This document shows positions 6,887 to 13,134 of a stretch of 19,815 nt of DNA, piece after piece. The stretch comes from Acidaminococcus sp. GTDB lineage: Bacteria; Bacillota; Negativicutes; Acidaminococcales; Acidaminococcaceae. The number at the start of each line of letters is the position of its first letter. Positions within the stretch are counted from its first letter, which is position 1. The stretch spans positions 1 through 19,815 of the forward strand of contig DXYB01000033.1 of assembly GCA_019416065.1 (NCBI GenBank), written 5' to 3'. Under the pieces are notes generated by a model that was not told the origin of the DNA, did no database searches, and saw only the letters and a list, made by a program, of their open reading frames with translations. The translations under genes were made by a program, and so were the position numbers.

Positions 6887-7822
6887 CTGGCTGTTTTGTA
6901 AAAATTCTTGGATGGCGCTGGCGTACCCCTCTGGGTTGTCCCCAATGGCAGTGGCATGTCCGCTGCCTTGAAAATACACCAGCTTTTTCTGCGGACTGCT
7001 GCAGGCGTTCAGCAGATTTTCTGCAATGTGGGGCGGAATCAGCTGGTCCACGTCCCCGTGGAGAAAAAGTACCGGCGCTTTCATGTGTCGGACCTGCTCC
7101 AGCGGGTCCAGGTCTCCCAGCGTTTTTCCCGTGTGGTAGTACAAAGCGCCCCGGAAAAAAGGCTCCGTCATTTCCATCCCCCACAGCAGGCGTTCATCTC
7201 CGGTATAATGCAGTAGTTTTTCCTGTCCCAGTTCCAGGATGTTGCCATAGGAGCTATCGGCCACACAAAAGGCCATCCCGTTTCCGTCTTTGCTGCCTGC
7301 ATACAAAAGACTCATGGCAGCGCCTAAAGAAATCCCATGAAAGCCGATGGTTCCACCCGGTGTTTTGGCGTGGAGGTAGCGTACCCAGCTGTTCATATCA
7401 TCAATGTCGTGAATCCCCCAGTCATCTGTACGGCCACCGCTTTCTCCATGCCCCCGGATGTCCGGCATTAAAATATTGTATCCCAGTTTTTGATATATCT
7501 TTGCATAGGGGACGCTCATGGTCCGGTTCTGGTACAACCCATGGAGAATGATCACGGTTTTCTGGCTGCCCATAGGAATATAGGTGCCTGTCAGTTTGGT
7601 GCCATCGGCACTGGTTACCTGTATTTTTTGCCACCTGTTTTCTGCTTCCAGCTGATGGATGGTTCCCAGGTCATTCCGGTGATTTTCGATGCCTAGCACC
7701 TTGTCCCATGGCTCAGAAAATAGCTCCTGATAGGCTAGGTTACCGGCATAACAGCCAGCTCCAATTAGCAGCAATAGCACCAGCAGCACCAGGTATTTCA
7801 AAAAATCCCAAAGAAAACGCAT
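6881..7822 (-). CDS. Membrane-anchored alpha/beta hydrolase
   Basis: A 313-aa alpha/beta hydrolase with an N-terminal hydrophobic helix (about 8-24) that should anchor it with the catalytic domain outside the cytoplasm. Motifs: ILHG oxyanion region near 92-95, DIRGHGESGG near 121-130, nucleophile elbow GISLG with Ser165, HGDVD with Asp259, and GSGHA with His289. This is a complete triad typical of serine esterases/peptidase-like hydrolases; the substrate is unknown. LIGAGC24 looks a little like a lipobox but has Gly at -3. The ATG at 7822 is chosen over a TTG two codons upstream because AAAGGA then has normal spacing. It is convergent with the dehydrogenase and shares its 6-bp end. Confidence 0.9.
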   Translation of the reverse strand: MRFLWDFLKYLVLLVLLLLIGAGCYAGNLAYQELFSEPWDKVLGIENHRNDLGTIHQLEAENRWQKIQVTSADGTKLTGTYIPMGSQKTVIILHGLYQNRTMSVPYAKIYQKLGYNILMPDIRGHGESGGRTDDWGIHDIDDMNSWVRYLHAKTPGGTIGFHGISLGAAMSLLYAGSKDGNGMAFCVADSSYGNILELGQEKLLHYTGDERLLWGMEMTEPFFRGALYYHTGKTLGDLDPLEQVRHMKAPVLFLHGDVDQLIPPHIAENLLNACSSPQKKLVYFQGSGHATAIGDNPEGYASAIQEFLQNSQL

Positions 7823-7840
7823 GCCCAAAAATCCTTTCCC

Positions 7841-7861
7841 CTATGATAAAATCATAGTATA
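7841..7861 (-). promoter_or_regulatory. -10 element and operator-like inverted repeat upstream of the hydrolase gene
   Basis: On the minus strand TATACT (7856-7861) is a plausible -10, without a clear -35. A perfect 7-bp-arm inverted repeat (CTATGAT / ATCATAG, 3-bp centre, 7841-7857) lies immediately downstream, over the predicted start of transcription. It could be an operator or a small leader hairpin. Confidence 0.4.
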
Positions 7862-7933
7862 AAGTGGCATTGCAGAAGAAATGGGGCTAAAATGCGAACA
7901 ATATTTGAACAATCCGATGTCAAGGAAAAATAC

Positions 7934-7962
7934 TTGACATTCTTTTTTTTGCAGTGTAGAAT
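7934..7962 (+). promoter_or_regulatory. Strong promoter of the ylxM-ffh operon
   Basis: Consensus TTGACA (7934-7939), a 17-bp spacer containing a T8 run, and TAGAAT (7957-7962, five of six consensus). The predicted start of transcription is about 7969, only some 14 nt before the ylxM ATG. Confidence 0.85.
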
Positions 7963-7982
7963 AGCTCCTGGTGATGTTGGTC

Positions 7983-8327
7983 ATGGATCCCATACACAAG
8001 AAAGTGCGGTTTGGTGAGTTGTACGATGCCTATGGCACGCTGCTCACGCCGAAACAACAACGCATCATGGAAGCGTACTTTTATGAAGATCTTTCCCTGG
8101 GGGAAATCGGGGAGCACACTGGCAGCAGCCGGCAGGCCGTATACGATCTCTTAAAACGGGTAGAAAAATCCCTGGAAGGATACGAGGCCAAACTTCATAT
8201 GTTAGAACAAAGAGACGCTATCCAGGATAAGCTGCGCAAGGCGCTGGCACTTTTGGATAGTCGTAAAGAAAGCAGTCGGCAGGATGTGAAACATATTCTG
8301 CAGGAACTGCTGGATGAAAGCAGGTAG
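7983..8327 (+). CDS. ylxM: YlxM-type helix-turn-helix protein, SRP-associated
   Basis: YlxM is a small helix-turn-helix protein encoded next to ffh in Firmicutes and linked to signal recognition particle function. The 114-aa product matches: LYDAYGTLLTPKQQRIMEAYFYEDLSLGEI at 13-42 is the family signature, followed by the sigma-4-like SSRQAVYDLLKR (48-59) and a coiled-coil tail. I chose the ATG at 7983, preceded by GGTGAT (7970-7975), which can pair with the anti-SD. In-frame GTG 7971 and ATG 7974 are alternatives, but they sit almost at the predicted transcript start with no ribosome-binding site. Two nt separate it from ffh. The usual upstream partner ftsY is absent here. Confidence 0.9.
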   Translation: MDPIHKKVRFGELYDAYGTLLTPKQQRIMEAYFYEDLSLGEIGEHTGSSRQAVYDLLKRVEKSLEGYEAKLHMLEQRDAIQDKLRKALALLDSRKESSRQDVKHILQELLDESR

Positions 8328-8329
8328 TT

Positions 8330-9676
8330 ATGGCTTTTGAAATACTGACAGACAAATTAACAGCAGCCATCCAAAAACTCCGGGGACAAAAAACCATTTC
8401 GGAGCAGGATCTGAAAGCGGCCCTGCGAGAAGTCCGCCTGGCGCTTTTGGAAGCGGATGTTAATTTCAAGGTGGTCAAGGAATTTACCCAAAAGATTAAA
8501 GAACGGGTAGAAGGCCAGCAGGTAACGGCTGGATTGACCGCCGGGCAAAGCATTATCAAGGTCGTCCATGAAGAGCTCATTGCTCTTTTGGGCGGTACCC
8601 AAAGCAAGTTAAATATCTCTTCCACGCCGCCGACCATTATTATGCTGGTAGGTCTCCAGGGTGCTGGGAAAACCACCACGGTGGGGAAACTAGCCAATTA
8701 CCTGCGCAAAAGCGGCAAGAAACCGCTATTGGTTGCCGGGGACATTTACCGTCCCGCCGCCATTACCCAGCTGGAAGTCATTGGGAAGCAGCTGAATATG
8801 CCGGTATTTACCATGGGGGACCAGGTATCCCCAGTGGAAATTGCCAAACAGTCTCTCACAAAGGCCAATGACCTGTTGTGTGATACGATCATCATCGATA
8901 CCGCCGGACGGCTGCACGTGGACGAAGCGCTGATGAACGAACTCAAGGAGATCAAAAGTGCCGTTTCACCGGATGACATTCTCCTGGTGGTGGATGCCAT
9001 GACGGGGCAGGATGCCGTCACGGTGGCTGATGCCTTTAACAAGGCCCTTGGCATTACCGGCCTTGTGGTGACCAAACTGGACGGCGACGCCCGGGGCGGT
9101 GCGGTTCTTTCTGTGAAAGCTGTAGCGGGCTGCCCGGTAAAATTTGTGGGTATGGGGGAAAAGCTGGATGCTCTCCAGCCTTTTTATCCGGACCGTATGG
9201 CTTCCCGTATCCTGGGAATGGGAGATGTGCTCTCCCTGATTGAAAAAGCCCAGGAAGCGGTGGACGTGGACCAGGCCAAAAAAATGGCCGCGGCCATGAA
9301 GAAAAATGAATTCACCCTGGATATGTTCCTGGAACAGATGAAACAGGTGAAAAAACTGGGTTCCTTGGAATCCATTCTCGGTATGCTCCCTGGCATGGGG
9401 AAATTTGCTAAGCAGCTGGAAGGGGTGGACTTAGACGGCAAAGAAGTGCGCCGCCTGGAAGCCATTATCACTTCCATGACACCGAAAGAGCGGCGGGATC
9501 CCCGTATCATCAATGGGTCCCGCAGGCAGCGGATCGCCAAAGGCTGTGGGCAGAGAGTACAGGATGTCAATCGGCTCTTAAAGCAGTTTGAGGAAAGCAA
9601 GAAGCTGATGAAAACCATGCAGGGCATGAACAAGTATGCACGGAAGGGCAGATTCAAACTGCCCTTCCTGCAATAA
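8330..9676 (+). CDS. ffh: Signal recognition particle protein Ffh
   Basis: Ffh is the GTPase and signal-sequence-binding subunit of the signal recognition particle, delivering nascent membrane and secreted proteins to FtsY and SecYEG. The 448-aa length is normal. N domain about 1-95; G1 GLQGAGKTTT (108-117); DTAGR (190-194); TKLDGD (248-253) for guanine recognition; methionine-rich M domain from about 296; RNA-binding SRRQRIAKGCG (397-407), the same GCG seen in E. coli Ffh; short basic tail. The start overlaps nothing but is 3 nt past the ylxM stop, so it is probably translationally coupled. rpsP follows after 28 nt with no terminator. Confidence 0.98.
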   Translation: MAFEILTDKLTAAIQKLRGQKTISEQDLKAALREVRLALLEADVNFKVVKEFTQKIKERVEGQQVTAGLTAGQSIIKVVHEELIALLGGTQSKLNISSTPPTIIMLVGLQGAGKTTTVGKLANYLRKSGKKPLLVAGDIYRPAAITQLEVIGKQLNMPVFTMGDQVSPVEIAKQSLTKANDLLCDTIIIDTAGRLHVDEALMNELKEIKSAVSPDDILLVVDAMTGQDAVTVADAFNKALGITGLVVTKLDGDARGGAVLSVKAVAGCPVKFVGMGEKLDALQPFYPDRMASRILGMGDVLSLIEKAQEAVDVDQAKKMAAAMKKNEFTLDMFLEQMKQVKKLGSLESILGMLPGMGKFAKQLEGVDLDGKEVRRLEAIITSMTPKERRDPRIINGSRRQRIAKGCGQRVQDVNRLLKQFEESKKLMKTMQGMNKYARKGRFKLPFLQ

Positions 9677-9704
9677 ATACAATCCTTATAAGGAGGTGAA
9701 AATT

Positions 9705-9977
9705 GTGGCAGTTAAAATTCGTCTGAAACGTATGGGTGCCAAAAAACGCCCGTTCTATCGTATCGTTGTTGCCGATGAGCGCTTCCCCCGGGATGGTCGT
9801 TTCATTGAAACGGTAGGGACTTATGATTCTACGGTGGATCCTGCTGTGGTCAACATCGATGAAGAAAAGGCTCTTTCCTGGATGAAAAAAGGCGCGAAAC
9901 CGACGGATACGGTTCGCTCCATGTTCAGCAAGCAGGGCCTGATGACCAAGCTGGCTGATGATAAGGCAGCGAAATAA
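9705..9977 (+). CDS. rpsP: 30S ribosomal protein bS16
   Basis: bS16 is a small-subunit protein that stabilises 16S rRNA folding. The 90-aa product starts AVKIRLKRMGAKKRPFYRIV, the family signature, followed by DGRFIETVGTYDS and a WMKKGAKPTDTVR segment. A GTG start at 9705 is chosen because a near-perfect Shine-Dalgarno AGGAGGTGA (9691-9699) precedes it; the open frame extends further upstream but overlaps ffh and has no family similarity there. It continues the ylxM-ffh transcript and is followed by khpA after 11 nt, the usual Firmicutes order. Confidence 0.98.
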   Translation: MAVKIRLKRMGAKKRPFYRIVVADERFPRDGRFIETVGTYDSTVDPAVVNIDEEKALSWMKKGAKPTDTVRSMFSKQGLMTKLADDKAAK

Positions 9978-9988
9978 GGAGGCAGGCT

Positions 9989-10216
9989 ATGAAAGAGATA
10001 GTTGAGGTCATTGCTAAGGCTATCGTGAGTCAGCCCTCCGCGGTGCAGGTGGAGGAGGAAAAATCCGGTTCTACGGTAACCCTCAAACTCAACGTGGCAC
10101 CGGAAGACATGGGTAAAGTGATCGGCAAACAGGGCCGCATTGCCAAGGCAATTCGTTTGGTGATGAAAGCAGCCGCTACCCGGGAAAACGTCAAAGTCAT
10201 TGTGGATATTGATTAA
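9989..10216 (+). CDS. khpA: KH-domain RNA-binding protein KhpA (YlqC)
   Basis: KhpA is a minimal KH-domain protein that binds RNA, in several Firmicutes as a partner of KhpB/EloR in cell-elongation and post-transcriptional control. The 75-aa length is typical. The GxxG loop reads IGKQGR (Gly46, Gly49) within GKVIGKQGRIAKAIR, flanked by the expected strands and helix. AAGGAGG (9976-9982) overlaps the rpsP stop and supports the ATG. Its position between rpsP and ylqD/rimM is the conserved one. Confidence 0.95.
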   Translation: MKEIVEVIAKAIVSQPSAVQVEEEKSGSTVTLKLNVAPEDMGKVIGKQGRIAKAIRLVMKAAATRENVKVIVDID

Positions 10217-10228
10217 AGGGGAATTGCC

Positions 10229-10636
10229 ATGGATAAAATGACAGTAAGGGTGCCGGTAGTCATCAAAGCCAAGGTCACGGAAGACTTGAAAGCCAAGATC
10301 ATTGCAGATACAAAACGGCAGGTCCAAGCGGCGGAACTGGACTTTGAACAATTCCAGTTTACTGCCAAACGCGCACTGAACGAACAGGCCGCCGCCGGTC
10401 AGGACGCTGTTCGCGCCCTAAGTCAGCAGATTGAGTACGAAAAAAGTCAGCGGGAACATGCTTTGCAGGAGTTAAAGGCAAAGCTGGAACGGGCGGAAAA
10501 CCTGGAAATCGGCAGTGAAGTCGGTCACGGTACGTTGGAACGCACCGTGGAGATCACTGTAGGATCTGACCTGGAAGCCCTCATGGGAGCCGAAATCCTG
10601 ACAGAAGACGGCAAAGTGATCGGATTCAGGGAATAA
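10229..10636 (+). CDS. ylqD: YlqD family protein
   Basis: A 135-aa protein of the YlqD family, conserved at this locus in Firmicutes; its function is unknown. Seen: an N-terminal strand region (MTVRVPVVIKAKVTEDLKA), a long central helix/coiled coil (about 35-90, Glu/Gln/Ala-rich, with QQIEYEKSQRE), and a C-terminal part ending GAEILTEDGKVIGFRE. No signal peptide or membrane segment. AAAGGGG before the ATG is an acceptable ribosome-binding site. Gaps are 12 nt from khpA and 4 nt to rimM, so it belongs to the same transcript. Confidence 0.88.
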   Translation: MDKMTVRVPVVIKAKVTEDLKAKIIADTKRQVQAAELDFEQFQFTAKRALNEQAAAGQDAVRALSQQIEYEKSQREHALQELKAKLERAENLEIGSEVGHGTLERTVEITVGSDLEALMGAEILTEDGKVIGFRE

Positions 10637-10640
10637 ACAC

Positions 10641-11138
10641 ATGGAAGAAACAATTGTGATTGGCAAGATTGTCGCCCCGCATGGTGTGCGGGGCGAATTT
10701 CGCATTATGCCCCAAACGGACCATCCGGAACGCTATACCGGAGCAAAACAGCTGCAGCTGGATACTGGGGCTGTGTACCAGGTGGAGCATATCCGCCCTC
10801 ATAAGCAGTTTTATTTAGTCAAAGTGTCCGGCATTGAGGATATGGATGCGGCAGAACGTCTCCGGGGACGGATGGTCGTTGTGCCGGTAAGTCAATTGCC
10901 GAAACTGCCGGAAGGCCAGTTCTATGTGCGGGATATTCTGGGCTTTTCCGTGATCAGTCCGGAAGGAACACTTCTAGGAACCGTAAAAGACGTGATCCAA
11001 CCGGCTTCCACGGCTATTTTTGTGATTACTCCCGCTGGTGGTGGAGAAGAGATTATGGTAGCGTCCATAGCAGAGAATATTAAACAAATAGACTGGGAAA
11101 AGCAGCAGGTTACAGCCGTACTGCCGGAGTGGATCTGA
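10641..11138 (+). CDS. rimM: Ribosome maturation factor RimM
   Basis: RimM binds ribosomal protein uS19 and helps mature the 30S head. The 165-aa product has the N-terminal VIGKIVAPHGVRGEFRI signature (about 6-22), and a C-terminal PRC-barrel domain starting at FYVRDILGFSV with LLGTVKDV and a final VLPEWI. Length is normal. The ribosome-binding site is modest (AGGGA, 10627-10631), and translation may be coupled to ylqD, 4 nt away. Its TGA overlaps the trmD ATG (TGATG), a coupling arrangement typical of this pair. Confidence 0.96.
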   Translation: MEETIVIGKIVAPHGVRGEFRIMPQTDHPERYTGAKQLQLDTGAVYQVEHIRPHKQFYLVKVSGIEDMDAAERLRGRMVVVPVSQLPKLPEGQFYVRDILGFSVISPEGTLLGTVKDVIQPASTAIFVITPAGGGEEIMVASIAENIKQIDWEKQQVTAVLPEWI

Positions 11139-11893
11139 TGCAATTTATTTTTATAACTCTATTTCCGGACATGATCCGGAGTGCCGCTGCCGAAAGCATA
11201 TTAGGGCGGGCACAAAAGGCGGGACTTTTATCCGTCCACTGTATCAATCCCCGGGATTTTGCCACGGACCGGCATCGCAGTGTGGATGATAGCACTTGTG
11301 GCGGTGGGGCTGGGATGGTGCTGAAACCTACTACATACGTAACGGCGCTAAAAAAAGCAAAAACCATTTCCCCTGATGCTATTGTGCTGGCACTGACGCC
11401 TGCCGGGGAGAAACTGCAACAGGCGCAGGTGTGTAGCCTGGCTAAAGGTGGACAGGATCTGATCTTTTGCTGTGGACATTACGAGGGATTTGATGAACGC
11501 ATCCTTGCGGAAGCAGATTTGCGGATATGTACCGGGGACTTTGTCCTGACCGGTGGTGAATTGCCCGCCCTTTCCGTTATGGATGCCATTGCCCGGTTCC
11601 TGCCGGGGGTGCTGGGCAAGGAAAGCAGCGCCAGAGAAGATTCTTTTTCCGAAAGTCTTTTGGAATACCCGCAATATACCCGTCCCGCGACCTATAGCGG
11701 GCAGGAAGTACCGGCGGTACTTCTTTCCGGTGACCACGCAAAGATTGCAGCCTGGCGGCAGAAAGAAGCCTTTAAAATGACACTTCGGTACCGGCCGGAG
11801 CTATTGCGGCAAGCTCCCTGGCAGGCAGGCAATGGAAAACTGTTTCTGCAGGCCGCGTCGGAATTTGCCGCAGAAAAGCGAGCGAAAGAGTAA
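11138..11893 (+). CDS. trmD: tRNA (guanine37-N1)-methyltransferase
   Basis: TrmD methylates G37 of tRNAs with SAM, preventing +1 frameshifting. The 251-aa product is a SPOUT enzyme of usual length: MQFIFITLFPDM start, STCGGGAGMVLKP, FCCGHYEGFDERI, GDFVLTGGELPAL (SAM trefoil knot), LLEYPQYTRP, and VLLSGDHAKIAAWR. The start is the ATG at 11138, overlapping the rimM stop by one base; the longer frame from 11129 is not needed. It ends the first ribosome-maturation transcript or reads into rplS, since no terminator is visible after it, although rplS has its own promoter. Confidence 0.97.
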   Translation: MQFIFITLFPDMIRSAAAESILGRAQKAGLLSVHCINPRDFATDRHRSVDDSTCGGGAGMVLKPTTYVTALKKAKTISPDAIVLALTPAGEKLQQAQVCSLAKGGQDLIFCCGHYEGFDERILAEADLRICTGDFVLTGGELPALSVMDAIARFLPGVLGKESSAREDSFSESLLEYPQYTRPATYSGQEVPAVLLSGDHAKIAAWRQKEAFKMTLRYRPELLRQAPWQAGNGKLFLQAASEFAAEKRAKE

Positions 11894-11901
11894 TCTTTTC
11901 C

Positions 11902-11931
11902 TTGCATTACTAAGTGGGCGTATGATATAAT
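11902..11931 (+). promoter_or_regulatory. Extended -10 promoter of rplS
   Basis: TTGCAT (11902-11907), an 18-bp spacer, and TGATATAAT (11923-11931), a consensus -10 with an extended TGn. It lies 9 nt after the trmD stop and should start transcription near 11938. Confidence 0.75.
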
Positions 11932-11937
11932 ACGCTG

Positions 11938-12010
11938 TATGCATTACGGGCGGTCCGCTGTCAGCCTATTGCTGGACATGAACGTCTTGGATTCTGAGGA
12001 GGAAATACTA
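11938..12010 (+). promoter_or_regulatory. rplS leader, candidate ribosomal-protein autoregulatory structure
   Basis: The predicted ~73-nt 5' leader can form a bulged hairpin: GTCC (11953-11956) with GGAC (11974-11977), enclosing AGC (11963-11965) with GCT (11971-11973), and a possible closing ACG (11946-11948) / CGT (11983-11985). A strong GAGGAGG (11996-12002) follows. Rfam holds an L19 leader family in Firmicutes; whether this belongs to it needs a covariance search. The leader is open in frame with rplS, so longer N-termini are possible but lack ribosome-binding sites. Confidence 0.4.
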
Positions 12011-12352
12011 ATGAACATTATCGAAGCAATTGAAAAAGAACAACTGCGTTCTGACATCCCTGACTTCCGTCCTGGCGATACCCTGAAAGTATACGCAAAG
12101 ATCGTGGAAGGCAACCGGGAACGGATTCAGCTGTTTGAAGGCGTTTGCATCTCCCGGCATGGCTCCGGCGTACGGGAAATGTTTACCGTTCGTCGTATTG
12201 CTTCCGGTGTGGGCGTGGAAAGAAGATTCCCGGTTCATTCCCCGCGGATCGACAGAATTGTCGTTTCTCACAAAGGGGTTGTGCGCAGAGCCAAACTGTA
12301 TTATCTGCGTAAATTGACCGGTAAAGCAGCCCGTATCAAGGAACGCCGCTAA
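12011..12352 (+). CDS. rplS: 50S ribosomal protein bL19
   Basis: bL19 sits at the 30S-50S interface. The 113-aa product is full length and typical: MNIIEAIEKEQLR start, FRPGDTLKVYAKI, EGNRERIQLFEGV, a conserved FTVRRIASGVGVERRFPVHSP core, and the basic end of bL19 with VRRAKLYYLRKLTGKAARI. The ATG at 12011 is set by GAGGAGG eight nt upstream; an in-frame ATG at 11978 has no such site. It has its own promoter and leader and a terminator right after it, so it can be expressed apart from the upstream operon. Confidence 0.98.
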   Translation: MNIIEAIEKEQLRSDIPDFRPGDTLKVYAKIVEGNRERIQLFEGVCISRHGSGVREMFTVRRIASGVGVERRFPVHSPRIDRIVVSHKGVVRRAKLYYLRKLTGKAARIKERR

Positions 12353-12364
12353 TTGGTTGCGGGA

Positions 12365-12392
12365 GGCAGTTGCTTAGGCAGCTGCCTTTTTT
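12365..12392 (+). terminator. Terminator after rplS
   Basis: A 9-bp stem (GGCAGTTGC / GCAGCTGCC, one G-U pair), TTAG loop and T6 run (12387-12392). Only 21 nt lie between it and the lepB ATG. Confidence 0.88.
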
Positions 12393-12413
12393 ACGTTAAA
12401 GGAGAAGCAACGC

Positions 12414-12953
12414 ATGGAAGAAGAAAAGAAAAACCCATCCTGGCAGGATACCGCCAGTGACTGGCTGATTTCCATCATTATTGCCGTGGTGGTCGCCTTT
12501 GGGATCCGCACCTTTCTGGTGGAGCCCTATATGGTTTCCGGCCCCAGCATGCGGGAAACTTTGCAGGACAAGGAACGGCTGATTGTGAATAAGCTGGTGT
12601 ACTATACCCGGGCACCCAAGCGGGGAGAAATCATTGTCTTTAAATATCCCAGCGATACCACGCGGGATTTTATCAAGCGAGTCATTGCCGTAGGCGGTGA
12701 TACCATTGAAATCAAGGATGGACAGACGTATGTTAACGGGGAGAAACTGGATGAAAGTTATATCCGGGAACCCTTTCATACCAACTATCCCAAGGCTACG
12801 GTTCCGGAAGGACATATCTTTGTTATGGGGGATAACCGGAACAATTCTGAAGACAGTCGGTTTTTGGACGTGGGATTTGTGGATTTGTCCCTGGTTAAGG
12901 GCAAAGCCAGTGTGATTTTCTGGCCCTTGGATAAGATCCGGAGCTTGCCATAA
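12414..12953 (+). CDS. lepB: Signal peptidase I
   Basis: Type I signal peptidase cleaves Sec/Tat signal peptides on the outer face of the cytoplasmic membrane. The 179-aa protein has one N-terminal membrane helix (about 17-34), then box B SGPSMRETL with nucleophile Ser45, box D FIKRVIAVGGDTIEI with the general base Lys88, and box E GDNRNNSEDSR. Length matches compact Firmicutes enzymes. AAAGGAG precedes the ATG. It follows the rplS terminator by 21 nt with no promoter that I can see, so it probably depends on read-through. Its own terminator follows. Likely clients in the window include the secreted protein at 4961-5857. Confidence 0.96.
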   Translation: MEEEKKNPSWQDTASDWLISIIIAVVVAFGIRTFLVEPYMVSGPSMRETLQDKERLIVNKLVYYTRAPKRGEIIVFKYPSDTTRDFIKRVIAVGGDTIEIKDGQTYVNGEKLDESYIREPFHTNYPKATVPEGHIFVMGDNRNNSEDSRFLDVGFVDLSLVKGKASVIFWPLDKIRSLP

Positions 12954-12973
12954 AAAATGGATGTTAGCTGCTG

Positions 12974-13001
12974 AAAAAGACGTGGGCGACCACGTCTTTT
13001 T
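12974..13001. terminator. Strong terminator after lepB
   Basis: A perfect 12-bp stem (AAAAAGACGTGG / CCACGTCTTTTT, extendable by two pairs) with a GCGA tetraloop and T5 in the 3' arm. Almost symmetric, so it can act on both strands. Confidence 0.9.
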
Positions 13002-13047
13002 CATATCCCCCTATTTAAAGGTCATTTCCCCTCATTTTTCTCCCTTT

Positions 13048-13078
13048 TTGAGAAAAGTGATCCAAAGCATGCTATAAT
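13048..13078 (+). promoter_or_regulatory. Extended -10 promoter of rbgA-rnhB-yraN
   Basis: TGCTATAAT (13070-13078) is an extended consensus -10. The best -35 is TTGAGA (13048-13053) with a long 19-bp spacer, which the extended -10 can compensate. The predicted start is near 13085. Confidence 0.65.
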
Positions 13079-13080
13079 AA

Positions 13081-13118
13081 CGCGTCCCTGGTCGTTAGGG
13101 GAGAGGACTGGGGGCGTG
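13081..13118 (+). promoter_or_regulatory. Leader hairpin upstream of rbgA
   Basis: CGCGTCCCTGGTC (13081-13093) can pair with GACTGGGGGCGTG (13106-13118) over 13 continuous positions, several of them G-U, enclosing a 12-nt purine-rich loop (GTTAGGGGAGAG). Starting from the predicted transcript start, at least 9 pairs remain. Because it relies on G-U pairs it folds only as plus-strand RNA. No T-run follows, so it is not a terminator; the ribosome-binding AAAGGA comes soon after. Confidence 0.4.
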
Positions 13119-13134
13119 CGGAAAGGAAAAAACA

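Noticed and set aside
7745..7822. Lipoprotein signal on the hydrolase (LIGAGC)
   Set aside because: The -3 position is Gly instead of Leu/Val/Ile, so a plain membrane anchor is more likely.
9518..9552. GCG rather than GSG in the Ffh RNA-binding helix as an oddity
   Set aside because: E. coli Ffh also has GCG at this site, so it is ordinary variation.
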